28,814 nt of DNA from Bacteroidales bacterium (GTDB lineage: Bacteria; Bacteroidota; Bacteroidia; Bacteroidales; UBA1715), in contig JAISIO010000071.1 of NCBI GenBank assembly GCA_031262005.1, positions 1 to 28,814 on the forward strand, written 5' to 3'. Below the pieces are notes generated by a model that made no database searches, was not told the DNA's origin, and was given only the letters and a program-made list of their open reading frames with translations. A program made the position numbers and the translations under genes. Positions within the stretch are counted from its first letter, which is position 1, and each line of letters begins with the position of its first letter. This document shows positions 8,222 to 15,618 of the stretch, piece after piece.

Positions 8222-8881
8222 TCATATCTTATTCCGAGCAATAACCGTTTGTCCGCCACGCACTTTTTCGTGCAGTTTTACACACACTTCCATATCCAAA
8301 GGAATAAATAAATCGACACGCGAACCGAATTTAATAAAGCCAAATTCGGCATTTTGTTGCGCTCGAGAACCTTTTTTTGCATAATTCACAATACGGCGAG
8401 CCATGGCACCGGCAATTTGGCGAAACAGAATTTCGCTACCCCAGTCGGTGCGCAAATAAATCGAAGTACGTTCGTTCAATGTTGATGATTTAGGATTGAA
8501 TGCCGGATATTTTGCTCCGTCGTGGTGCACGCTTTCCAACACTTCGCCGTTGCATGGATAGCGATTGACGTGCACATTGCTTGGCGACATGAATATTGAA
8601 ATTTGCCGGCAAGGCGATTTCAAAAATTCTTTTTCATCCATTTCTTCTATTACTACAATTTTGCCGTCGGCAGGGGCTATAATTGCCTGTTCGTCGTAAG
8701 TAAACGCTCGTTTGGGAATACGAAAAAACGAAACCAAGCAGACCCAAAAACAAAGCGATACCACTGCCACAAGGTATGAAACAGACACGGGAACACGTTG
8801 TTGCAACAAAAATAGGTTGAGCAAAATCAATACCGCCAAAGCTAAAATAATAATTGAAGAACCTTCTTTATGTATTTTCAT
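8222..8881 (-). CDS. psd: Phosphatidylserine decarboxylase proenzyme, short type
   Basis: The enzyme decarboxylates phosphatidylserine to phosphatidylethanolamine at the inner membrane and needs a self-generated pyruvoyl group. The protein is 219 aa, the short form common in Bacteroidetes and archaea. Two hydrophobic segments lie at about residues 9-26 and 34-52. The core follows: IIAPADGKIV (67-76), IFMSPSNVHVNR with H104, and the autocleavage site in GFIKFGSRVDLF, where G186-S187 is the expected break and S187 becomes the pyruvoyl group. The C-terminal VRGGQTVIA is typical. It lies downstream of cdsA on the same strand with a 76-nt gap, so two steps of phospholipid synthesis are clustered. 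The ATG at 8881 is the only start that covers the membrane segments. Confidence 0.93.
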   Translation of the reverse strand: MKIHKEGSSIIILALAVLILLNLFLLQQRVPVSVSYLVAVVSLCFWVCLVSFFRIPKRAFTYDEQAIIAPADGKIVVIEEMDEKEFLKSPCRQISIFMSPSNVHVNRYPCNGEVLESVHHDGAKYPAFNPKSSTLNERTSIYLRTDWGSEILFRQIAGAMARRIVNYAKKGSRAQQNAEFGFIKFGSRVDLFIPLDMEVCVKLHEKVRGGQTVIARNKI

Positions 8882-8957
8882 GCTATTAATTAATTTTTTA
8901 AGAAAAAATTTTGTTATATCCGACTAACTTTCTGTCTTTGCAGAAACAATGCGGGTT

Positions 8958-9791
8958 TTAGAAAAATTGTATAATCTGCAAATATATATAAAAAGTTGGA
9001 ATACTAAAAAGTACGCTATCAAATCGGTCTAAAAAACCGCCATGACCGGGAAGCAGTGTCCCTGAATCTTTCACTCCGCTATATCGTTTGAGCATTGATT
9101 CAAATAAATCGCCAAACGTAGATGCAAGCACAATAACTACTGCCGCACCTGTCCATTGCCATGCACTGAGCGGAGTTTCTATAAATTTGGTTATAAAAAA
9201 TGCAAGAATCACCGTTGAAAGTAGCCCGCCGACGAAGCCTTCAATACTTTTTTTAGGCGAAATGCGAGGGAATAATTTATGCCTTCCTACGCTAATTCCC
9301 CACAAATAGGCAAAGGTATCGTTGCTCCATATCAACACAAACATAAGGGCTGCGATGTGTAATTGCGCCGCAGGAAGCATTTCACTACTACCGCCTATAA
9401 TGTGTATGAGTAAACAAAAAGGCAGGGCTGCATAGAGCACGCCGAATACTGTGTATGCTATTGCATCAAACGGATTTTCGTTTTTTCGGAACAATTGCCA
9501 CACGCATAGCACAATAATTATAGGAATTGCCACAAACGAATAGGGCACATTCCAACCGTAACACACATTACCGCAGGAGAGAGTGAAAAGTGCTAATGAA
9601 AAAATATAGGCAGGGAGTGCACGCACGGCATGATTTTTAAGAGCCATCATTGCAATAAACTCTTTCAAAATGCAGAACATGATTACGGCAAAAACGGTGT
9701 AAAAAATCCATGCGTAGCTGTATAACGCTATCATTATGAGCGACACATAGACAATTCCGGTACAAGTTCGAGTGAGTAAATTTTTTATCAT
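8958..9791 (-). CDS. cdsA: Phosphatidate cytidylyltransferase CdsA
   Basis: CdsA makes CDP-diacylglycerol from phosphatidic acid and CTP, the branch point to phosphatidylserine and phosphatidylethanolamine. The protein is 277 aa with about eight hydrophobic segments, as expected for an integral membrane enzyme. The family signature is complete at residues 232-258: S-M-L-K-R-Y, then KDSG, then LLPGHGGFLDRFD, giving the conserved K, D, H and DRFD residues. The C-terminus is hydrophobic. It is the first gene of the cdsA-psd-mqnA run and is preceded by a -7 box at 9877-9884. The leader contains a small imperfect hairpin (arms 9816-9824 and 9838-9846) of unknown meaning. Confidence 0.96.
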   Translation of the reverse strand: MIKNLLTRTCTGIVYVSLIMIALYSYAWIFYTVFAVIMFCILKEFIAMMALKNHAVRALPAYIFSLALFTLSCGNVCYGWNVPYSFVAIPIIIVLCVWQLFRKNENPFDAIAYTVFGVLYAALPFCLLIHIIGGSSEMLPAAQLHIAALMFVLIWSNDTFAYLWGISVGRHKLFPRISPKKSIEGFVGGLLSTVILAFFITKFIETPLSAWQWTGAAVVIVLASTFGDLFESMLKRYSGVKDSGTLLPGHGGFLDRFDSVLFSIPTFYIYLQIIQFF

Positions 9792-9876
9792 GCATAAAAT
9801 TTAGTGGCGTAGTCAGAGCACTGCTGTTGAGTGGTTTGCAGTACTCAAAACAGTGTCCTCTATGATTACGTGGCTG

Positions 9877-9884
9877 CAAAGATA
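9877..9884 (-). promoter_or_regulatory. Putative cdsA promoter, -7 box
   Basis: The minus strand reads TATCTTTG, matching TAnnTTTG, 85 nt upstream of the cdsA ATG. This would give a leader of about 80 nt. No good -33 element is seen. Confidence 0.4.
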
Positions 9885-9922
9885 TAATTTAATTCACAAT
9901 CTAAAAAATTTGAATTAAAATG

Positions 9923-9930
9923 TATTTTTG
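9923..9930 (+). promoter_or_regulatory. Putative promoter of the secreted hypothetical gene
   Basis: TATTTTTG matches TAnnTTTG and lies 42 nt before the ATG at 9973. A TTTG at 9909-9912 is too close to be a normal -33 element, so support is partial. Confidence 0.38.
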
Positions 9931-9972
9931 TAAGTTGCTTTGCGTAGCCTTATTCTGTAATAAATCGAAAAC

Positions 9973-10968
9973 ATGAAGAAATTATTGTTTATAACCGTAT
10001 TATGTGTGTTGGTGCATAGCAATGTATGTGCGCAAACCAATACTTTGAATGAAAAAGAAGTTGCCGAATATGTGTCGTTTATCAATCAAAATAAATCCCA
10101 ATTTGTGAAAATTTCTTTAGTAGATATGCATTCATGCGGAATTGCTGTTGCAGGCTATTTTTTTGATGGAAAGTTAGTGTACATCAATGCAAATGCAGAT
10201 GACAATAATGAGCTTGAGTGGGTAAAACAAGAATTATACTTGTATAACGATACAATTGTGAGAATAGATTGTAAAATACTGACAGCCGAATTAGCACAAT
10301 ACGAACAACAGTATTTTGCCGACACATCGTATATCATTACGTTCGCCAATTCTATAACGTTCAGAAAATGGGGTAAAGAAGAAAAAATACACAAGAAAAA
10401 AATAACACCTTCCGTTCAAAAATTCATAGACGAACTTCTAACCTGTGGACAATACATGAAGAGAGATTTATATGCAGTTGTTCAGCAAGTTGATAGTTTG
10501 CGATTTGTAAAAGAAATGCCGTATATTGGTGAATATGGCATTAATGGCAACCTTTCTGCCTGCGGCGATGTGCTGTTTTGGAAGGTTGTAATGTTACGAG
10601 ATAATGCAATAGAAGCATTGATAGATAAACTTGACGACACTACGCAAACAGCCGCTATTGTTCCGAATTTGGGCTATCATTACACGATAGCCGACATAGC
10701 ATTCAGCGCACTTTCCGAAATAATACACAACATTCCTACATTTGAACTTCTCGGAGTTTCATTCGATAAAGACGGTTGCGGTTACTGCGCATATTGGCAC
10801 TATGTGAATGAGGGTTTTAAAAATCGCCAAAAATTCAAAGCTGCCGTGCGCACGTGGTATCACTCTAATCAATATACTATGGAGTGGGTGGAAAGCAATG
10901 ATTTTGAAACCTGCGATTGCAGCAGAGTCGTCAAACACCCGAATGGCGGGCATTTTGAAGTGCAATAA
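9973..10968 (+). CDS. Secreted protein of unknown function, Cys-rich
   Basis: I do not recognise this 331-aa protein. It begins with a clear Sec signal peptide, MKKLLFITVLCVLVHSNVCA, with a likely cut after A20, so it should be periplasmic or surface-exposed. The mature part has eight cysteines (55, 100, 158, 197, 269, 272, 314, 316), including CxxC at 269-272 (DGCGYCAYW) and CxC at 314-316, which could form disulfides or bind metal. Residues about 195-260 are helical, ALIDKLDD...DIAFSALSEII, and loosely resemble a HEAT-like pair, but this is weak. It stands alone between divergent cdsA and the rubredoxin gene. No lipobox is present. Confidence 0.75.
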   Translation: MKKLLFITVLCVLVHSNVCAQTNTLNEKEVAEYVSFINQNKSQFVKISLVDMHSCGIAVAGYFFDGKLVYINANADDNNELEWVKQELYLYNDTIVRIDCKILTAELAQYEQQYFADTSYIITFANSITFRKWGKEEKIHKKKITPSVQKFIDELLTCGQYMKRDLYAVVQQVDSLRFVKEMPYIGEYGINGNLSACGDVLFWKVVMLRDNAIEALIDKLDDTTQTAAIVPNLGYHYTIADIAFSALSEIIHNIPTFELLGVSFDKDGCGYCAYWHYVNEGFKNRQKFKAAVRTWYHSNQYTMEWVESNDFETCDCSRVVKHPNGGHFEVQ

Positions 10969-11073
10969 AAACCTGCTATACAATCACATTTGCGAAAATC
11001 ATTGAAAAAAAGACGTAATAAATTGGGCGGATTATGTCATTATTTTAAAATAAAATCCCATATTTACAAAAAA

Positions 11074-11090
11074 TAATCATTAATCATTAA
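11074..11090. repeat. 7-nt-period repeat upstream of the rubredoxin gene
   Basis: TAATCAT occurs twice in a row (11074-11080, 11081-11087), followed by a partial third copy, 13-29 nt before the rubredoxin ATG. The same 134-nt spacer (10969-11102) has a perfect 12-bp AT palindrome TATTTTAAAATA at 11041-11052. No clear TAnnTTTG box was found. Confidence 0.5.
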
Positions 11091-11102
11091 TTCTATTTCA
11101 GT

Positions 11103-11264
11103 ATGAAAAAATATGTTTGTAGCGTATGCGGTTATGTATACGACCCCGAAGTAGGCGATCCCGACAGTGGCATTGCGCCAGGAACAGCGTTTGAAGATAT
11201 TCCTGATACTTGGAGTTGTCCTGTGTGTGGCGTAGATAAAGATAGCTTCGAGCCGCAGGAATAA
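11103..11264 (+). CDS. Rubredoxin
   Basis: This 53-aa protein is a classic rubredoxin, a one-iron cytoplasmic electron carrier. The two Cys pairs that hold the Fe(Cys)4 site are complete: C6-x2-C9 in YVCSVCGYVYDP and C39-x2-C42 in WSCPVCG. The other family marks are also present: YDP after the first knuckle, the acidic GDPDSGIAPGTAFEDIPDTW stretch, and the final KDSFEP. It is followed by the flavodiiron protein gene and a flavin reductase, which strongly suggests it carries electrons to the flavodiiron protein. The length and start are unambiguous. Confidence 0.96.
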   Translation: MKKYVCSVCGYVYDPEVGDPDSGIAPGTAFEDIPDTWSCPVCGVDKDSFEPQE

Positions 11265-11270
11265 AACCTT

Positions 11271-11365
11271 AGACTTATAGACACAAGACCATTAGACGAA
11301 AGACAGAAATCTAATGGTTTTGTGTCTATAAGTCTTGTATCTAAAAGTCTTGTGTCTAATAGTCT
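11271..11365. repeat. Long hairpin and 15-nt tandem repeat between rubredoxin and fprA
   Basis: Two 26-nt arms, 11271-11296 and 11310-11335, are reverse complements with a single mismatch (a G-U pair in RNA) around a 13-nt loop. The right arm runs into a tandem array with a 15-nt period: copies at 11316-11330, 11331-11345 and 11346-11360 (for example AGTCTTGTGTCTAAT), with a partial copy at 11361-11365. The array ends 7 nt before the fprA ATG. It could be a transcription attenuator or mRNA-stability element, or a mobile or slippage-prone repeat. It has no T-tract typical of an intrinsic terminator. Confidence 0.8.
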
Positions 11366-11372
11366 AAAAAAT

Positions 11373-12566
11373 ATGAAAACCCTAAAAATCTCAAATTCGG
11401 TACACTACGTTGGCGTGAACGATCGCCGTAAATCACTTTTTGAAAATCAATTGCCGTTGCCCTATGGCGTTTCGTACAATTCATATTTGGTTGTCGATGA
11501 AAAAATTGCACTCGTCGATACGGTTGATGCTTGTTATTTCGATATTTTTTTACAAAAAATAGAAACTGCAATCAAAGGAAGAAAGATAGATTATCTTATA
11601 ATCAACCACATGGAACCCGATCATTCGGGTTCTATTCGTTTAATACGCCAACAATTCCCCAATATTCAAATTATAGGCAATGCCAAAACGTTCGATATGT
11701 TGAAGGGTTACTACGGTGTAATTGATAATTTGCTTGAAGTGAAGGACGGAGAAACACTACAGTTGGGCGAAACTTCATTGCAATTTTTCTTAACGCCTAT
11801 GGTGCATTGGCCTGAAACTATGATGACGTACCATCAACAAGAAAAAATACTCTTTTCAGGCGATGCCTTCGGTTGCTTTGGAGCTTTGGACGGAGGAGTA
11901 CTTGACACTACTATGAATTTGGATAAATTTTGGGGAGAAATGCGCCGATATTATGCCAATATTGTAGGAAAATACGGCGTACCTGTGCAAAATGCGTTAA
12001 AAAAACTTGACGGTTTGGAAATTACCATGCTCTGTTCCACTCATGGTCCGGTGTGGACGGAAGAACGGGAAAAAGTAATAAATTTTTACGATATGTACAG
12101 CCGTTACGAACCACTTGTGAAAGGCGTAGTAGTAGCCTACGGTTCCATGTATGGCAATACCGAGCACATGGCAGAAGCCATTGCCGCAGGAATTTCTGCA
12201 GGCGGTGTAAAAGACATTGTGTTGCATGATGTCTCAAAAACCGATGCATCGTTTATTCTTGCCGATGTGTTCAAATATTCGGCGTTGGTGATAGGCTCGC
12301 CCACGTATATGAACGAATTGTTCCCTCAAGTGGCACTGTTGCTGCACAAAATAGAAGCGCGGGCAATAAAAAATCGCATTTTTGCAGCCTTCGGTTCGTG
12401 CACATGGGCTGGCGTGAGTGTAAAAACTATGCTCCCTTGGGCAGAAAAATTACAATGGAACATTGTAGGTTCTGCAGAAGAAAAACAAGCCTTGAAAGCC
12501 GAAAAGTATGAAGAATGTTATGCACTTGGATTACAAATAGCGGAGAAAATAGAGAATAGAGTGTAG
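11373..12566 (+). CDS. Flavodiiron protein (rubredoxin:O2/NO oxidoreductase, FprA-like)
   Basis: Flavodiiron proteins reduce O2 to water or NO to N2O in the cytoplasm of anaerobes, taking electrons from rubredoxin. The protein is 397 aa with the two standard domains. The N-terminal metallo-beta-lactamase-like domain supplies the diiron ligands H79, E81, D83 and H84 (HMEPDHSGS), H145 (MVHWPETM), D164 (FSGDAFG) and H224 (STHGPVW). The flavodoxin domain begins near 251 with VVAYGSMYGNTEHMA, the FMN phosphate loop. The frame stays open to 11322, but those codons lie in the tandem repeat, so the ATG at 11373 is preferred. The rubredoxin gene lies upstream and the flavin reductase downstream. Whether O2 or NO is the main substrate cannot be told. 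Confidence 0.95.
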   Translation: MKTLKISNSVHYVGVNDRRKSLFENQLPLPYGVSYNSYLVVDEKIALVDTVDACYFDIFLQKIETAIKGRKIDYLIINHMEPDHSGSIRLIRQQFPNIQIIGNAKTFDMLKGYYGVIDNLLEVKDGETLQLGETSLQFFLTPMVHWPETMMTYHQQEKILFSGDAFGCFGALDGGVLDTTMNLDKFWGEMRRYYANIVGKYGVPVQNALKKLDGLEITMLCSTHGPVWTEEREKVINFYDMYSRYEPLVKGVVVAYGSMYGNTEHMAEAIAAGISAGGVKDIVLHDVSKTDASFILADVFKYSALVIGSPTYMNELFPQVALLLHKIEARAIKNRIFAAFGSCTWAGVSVKTMLPWAEKLQWNIVGSAEEKQALKAEKYEECYALGLQIAEKIENRV

Positions 12567-12636
12567 AGTGTAGTGAATAGATAACTAATAACTATACTCT
12601 AATCACTACACTCTAATCACTAACCATTAACCATTA
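12564..12636. repeat. Inverted repeat and tandem repeats between fprA and the flavin reductase gene
   Basis: Thirteen-nt arms TAGAGTGTAGTGA (12564-12576) and TCACTACACTCTA (12603-12615) are perfect complements; the fprA stop codon lies in the left arm. The right side overlaps a 14-nt-period direct repeat of ACTCTAATCACTA (12596-12608, 12610-12622), then a 7-nt repeat AACCATT (12623-12629, 12630-12636) ends 6 nt before the next ATG. The organisation resembles the upstream rubredoxin-fprA spacer. Confidence 0.75.
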
Positions 12637-12642
12637 AAAAAA

Positions 12643-13149
12643 ATGAACAAAAACGTATTGCGCGACCTTACTTATGGTATGTATATCATCAGCTCCAAAG
12701 ACGGAGAACGCTTTGTAGGTTGTACTATTAATACCGCCATGCAAGTATCGTCGGAACCTATTATTATTTCCGTGTGCGTCAATCGCAGTAATTACACTAA
12801 TGAGTGTATCAAAAAAACCGGCAGTTTTGCGCTCTCTATTTTGAGCGAAGAGGCTACCGCTAAAGATATTGGTGTTTTCGGATTTCAATCGAGCCGTTCG
12901 AAGGATAAATTTACTTCCAGTGATTACCAATTATCTACTAATGGTTTGCCTATATTGAAAACCGGTGCATGCGCCTATCTTGCGTGTCGTGTGGTCAATA
13001 GTATTGAAATAGAAAATTACACCGTATTTTTTGGAGAAATGATTGATGCTGAAAAATTTGAAACACAATCATTGCCAATGACGTATGCCTATTATCACCG
13101 AGTGATTAAAGGAAAAGCTCCGGCAGCTGCGCCTACATTTATATCGTAA
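12643..13149 (+). CDS. Flavin reductase family protein, Hrb flavin-domain-like
   Basis: This 168-aa protein is a flavin reductase-like, FMN-binding split-barrel protein. It matches, by remembered pattern, the flavin domain of high-molecular-weight rubredoxin (Hrb), which in Moorella is fused to a rubredoxin and passes electrons from NAD(P)H to FprA. Supporting motifs are LTYGMYIISSKDGERFVGC at the N-terminus, SSEPIIISVCVNRSNYT, GSFALSILSE, GVFGFQSSRSKDKF and the C-terminal MTYAYYHRVIKGKAP. Here the rubredoxin is a separate gene upstream, so this is the split form. It probably gives electrons to the rubredoxin. Its own nicotinamide cofactor preference is not visible. Confidence 0.85.
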   Translation: MNKNVLRDLTYGMYIISSKDGERFVGCTINTAMQVSSEPIIISVCVNRSNYTNECIKKTGSFALSILSEEATAKDIGVFGFQSSRSKDKFTSSDYQLSTNGLPILKTGACAYLACRVVNSIEIENYTVFFGEMIDAEKFETQSLPMTYAYYHRVIKGKAPAAAPTFIS

Positions 13150-13191
13150 TATACTGTTGCTCTTATAATTAGTCCGGAAGAATTTGAATAT

Positions 13192-14220
13192 ATGATAAAG
13201 TTTGCGATAATCGGACAAGGAAATATTGGAAAACGCCATGCTGAAATAATCAGAGATACCAATAACGCCAAATTAGTTGCCGTGTGCGATATTTTGCCGC
13301 CGGAAGAAGTAGGATTGACCAATATTCAGGAACCGTTTTTTAGTAGTATGAACGATGTGCTGAATGCACACCTTGATATAGATGTTATAAACATTTGCAC
13401 GCCAAATGGTTGCCATTGCGAACAGGCAATTCAAGCCTTGGATGCAGGGAAACACGTAGTACTAGAAAAACCTATTGCACTTTCAAAAAAAGACGCCGAA
13501 CGCATAGTAGTGAAATCACAGGAAGTTTCTCGCCACGTATTCTGCGTGATGCAAAACCGTTATTCGCCTGCTGCGGTGTGGATGAAGGAATTGTGCCACA
13601 ATGTGGTGCTTGGCGATATTTTTATGGTGCAACTCGATTGTTATTGGAATCGTGACGAACGCTATTATACACAAGGCAATTGGCACGGCACGGCACAGTT
13701 AGACGGAGGAACGCTTTTTACCCAATTCTCTCATTTTATTGATATTATGTATTGGCTTTTTGGCGATATTACTAATATTAAAGGGAATTTTGCCGATTTC
13801 AATCATCACAATCTAACCGATTTTGAGGATAGCGGTATGGTAACATTCAATTTTGTGAACGGCGGCATGGGCTGTTTGAATTATTCAACTTCGGTATGGG
13901 ATACTAATTTTGAAAGTAGCATCACAATTATAGGCTCAAAAGGAACGGTAAAAGTTTCCGGACAGTATATGAACGAAGTAACATATTGCCATATATGTGA
14001 TTACGAAATTCCGGAACTTGCACCAGCGAACCCGCCGCATGATTATGGACTTTATAAAGGTTCGGCGCAAAATCACCGCTCTGTGATAGAAAATGTGGTG
14101 GCAACGCTTTCCGGCACAGGCGAAATTACAACGAACCTATTAGATGGATTACACGTAGCAGATATTATTGAACGGATTTACGAAGTGAGAGATAGGCAGC
14201 GGAAAATGAGCCTACGATAA
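13192..14220 (+). CDS. Gfo/Idh/MocA family oxidoreductase
   Basis: This 342-aa protein is an NAD(P)-dependent dehydrogenase of the Gfo/Idh/MocA family, which acts on sugars and sugar nucleotides. The Rossmann motif is GQGNIG (G8, G10, G13), followed by the acidic VCD near residue 33 that favours NAD. The family EKP motif is at 92-94 in HVVLEKPIALSKKDAE, with the substrate-binding C-terminal domain beginning near residue 125 (QNRYSPAAVWMKEL). The pattern NICTPNGCHCEQAI and the HGTAQLDGGTLFTQFSHFID helix are reminiscent of WbpB/WlbA-type UDP-sugar dehydrogenases, but no other surface-sugar gene is nearby, so the substrate is unknown. It starts 43 nt after the flavin reductase and may be unrelated to it. 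Confidence 0.88.
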   Translation: MIKFAIIGQGNIGKRHAEIIRDTNNAKLVAVCDILPPEEVGLTNIQEPFFSSMNDVLNAHLDIDVINICTPNGCHCEQAIQALDAGKHVVLEKPIALSKKDAERIVVKSQEVSRHVFCVMQNRYSPAAVWMKELCHNVVLGDIFMVQLDCYWNRDERYYTQGNWHGTAQLDGGTLFTQFSHFIDIMYWLFGDITNIKGNFADFNHHNLTDFEDSGMVTFNFVNGGMGCLNYSTSVWDTNFESSITIIGSKGTVKVSGQYMNEVTYCHICDYEIPELAPANPPHDYGLYKGSAQNHRSVIENVVATLSGTGEITTNLLDGLHVADIIERIYEVRDRQRKMSLR

Positions 14221-14287
14221 TATACCGAAATTAGTTCTTGTAACATTTTGACAGCCTTTATGTGTCAGAGTGTTGTGTATTAATAGT

Positions 14288-14316
14288 GTAATTTTGCATT
14301 CCAAATGCAAAATTAC
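14288..14316. repeat. Perfect palindrome, left flank of the DUF4143 ATPase
   Basis: Arms GTAATTTTGCATT (14288-14300) and AATGCAAAATTAC (14304-14316) surround a 3-nt spacer. The ATPase stop codon lies in the right arm. Each arm holds a TAATTTTG promoter-like box, one per strand. The same core is found at the gene's other end. Confidence 0.85.
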
Positions 14317-15494
14317 ATCATTTTCCCATTCAGAATTTCCATATTGTGCCAATTGACAAATTGCACACTATGAAAATCAGCAATATTTTGTCCTGAATAA
14401 ACGACGTAATTTTCGGTTTTCTGAAATAATCCTTTCAATAAAGCAATGTTTCGTATATGGTCTTTCGACAGCGTTTCCGATGATTTTATTTCAACGAAAC
14501 GCATACCTTCGGGCAATTCCTGCACACAATCAATTTCCACTCCTTTGGAATCGCGCAAAAAATAGAAATTGGCAGGTAAGCCAGCATTAAACCGCCATTT
14601 TATAAGTTCCGAAAAAACAAAATTCTCAAACAATGCACCTCGCAAATAAAATGTCTCCAATTGTTTTTCCTGCTCAATATTCAGCAGCGAACACGCCAAC
14701 CCCGTATCATAAAAATACAATTTGGGCGATTTTATCATTCTACGATTGACGTTGCCCGAAAAAGACTGCACAAAATACACAATATAACTTGCCTCTAAAA
14801 GCGAAAGCCATGCCTTTGCGGTGTTTACCGATACGCCTGCATCGTTGGCAAGCGAAGAAATATCGAGAATGTTGCTGATTCGTCCGGCACACAGTTTTAT
14901 AAAACGAACAAACGTGTTGAGGTTTTCAATGTTTCGGAGCAAACGAACATCGCGCTGCACATACGTTTCTATATAATTGGGAAAGAAGTAAATAGGTTCG
15001 ATTTTTTCGTTAAACAAACGAGGATAACCGCCATGAAAAAGCACAGCATCAATAGTTTGACTTTCCTCTCGAACTATATCTTGATTAACCGATTTTAGTT
15101 CGGAATACGACAAAGGCAACAATTTGAGTGAAGCCACTCTGCCCGCCAAACTTTGTGAAATATGTTGATTCATTAAAAAACTCTGAGAGCCAAGTAAAAT
15201 AACCTTTCCGTTCTCTTTTGTATTATCCAAAATTTCTTGCAAATACGAAAAAAGTTGAGGCACATACTGCACTTCATCTAAAATAAATTTTTCGCCTGCC
15301 GAACGCAAAAAACCTCGTGGGTCGCTTTCGGCAAACAAACGAGTATCAGGGTTTTCTAATGATAAATAATTATAGTCGCCATTCAGATTTTTTGCTAAGG
15401 TAGTTTTACCCGATTGACGAGGTCCGGTAATATTTACCGCAGGGAATTTCTGTAAAAGCGCATTCAAAACCGGCTCTATATTTCTGCGTATCAT
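14313..15494 (-). CDS. AAA ATPase with DUF4143 C-terminal domain
   Basis: This 393-aa protein is a member of the widespread ATP-binding DUF4143 family, whose biological role is not established; a link to DNA or mobile elements has been suggested for some members. The ATPase part has Walker A GPRQSGKTTLAK (residues about 24-35), Walker B FILDEVQYVP, and a sensor-like VILLGSQSFLM. The DUF4143 part follows, with FFPNYIETYVQRDVRLLRNI in the middle and a C-terminal stretch VEIDCVQELPEG...FVEIKSS, whose E-D-E-K pattern resembles a PD-(D/E)xK nuclease core. The ATG at 15494 lies only 15 nt from the right palindrome. No partner gene is adjacent. The two palindromes suggest a compact, possibly mobile, unit. 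Confidence 0.9.
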   Translation of the reverse strand: MIRRNIEPVLNALLQKFPAVNITGPRQSGKTTLAKNLNGDYNYLSLENPDTRLFAESDPRGFLRSAGEKFILDEVQYVPQLFSYLQEILDNTKENGKVILLGSQSFLMNQHISQSLAGRVASLKLLPLSYSELKSVNQDIVREESQTIDAVLFHGGYPRLFNEKIEPIYFFPNYIETYVQRDVRLLRNIENLNTFVRFIKLCAGRISNILDISSLANDAGVSVNTAKAWLSLLEASYIVYFVQSFSGNVNRRMIKSPKLYFYDTGLACSLLNIEQEKQLETFYLRGALFENFVFSELIKWRFNAGLPANFYFLRDSKGVEIDCVQELPEGMRFVEIKSSETLSKDHIRNIALLKGLFQKTENYVVYSGQNIADFHSVQFVNWHNMEILNGKMM

Positions 15495-15508
15495 AGCATT
15501 ATATGTTT

Positions 15509-15547
15509 ATGGTGTAATTTTGCATTTGAAATGCAAAATTACACCAT
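15509..15547. repeat. Perfect 39-nt palindrome with embedded promoter boxes, right flank of the DUF4143 ATPase
   Basis: Two 19-nt arms (15509-15527 and 15529-15547) are perfect reverse complements around one central base. The minus-strand TAATTTTG box at 15534-15541 would start transcription near 15527, giving a leader of about 33 nt for the ATPase. The plus-strand copy is at 15515-15522. The 13-nt core GTAATTTTGCATT is shared with the left palindrome at 14288-14316. It could be an operator, a divergent promoter or an end sequence. Confidence 0.85.
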
Positions 15548-15618
15548 TTTTTATCGTAAATCAAGATTTTTGCGAAATTTTGGATAGCAATCGGATTGTT
15601 ACGCAGAGCAACAAAACA

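Noticed and set aside
9816..9846. Small hairpin in the cdsA leader as a riboswitch or attenuator
   Set aside because: The stem is only 9 bp with a mismatch and no conserved aptamer pattern or T-tract is visible.
11316..11365. Possible CRISPR-like array
   Set aside because: Units are 15 nt, directly adjacent with no unique spacers, and no cas gene is present; it is a simple tandem repeat.
14288..15547. DUF4143 ATPase as an insertion sequence
   Set aside because: No transposase motif, no visible target-site duplication and no IS-type end structure; the palindromes are noted but not called a mobile element.
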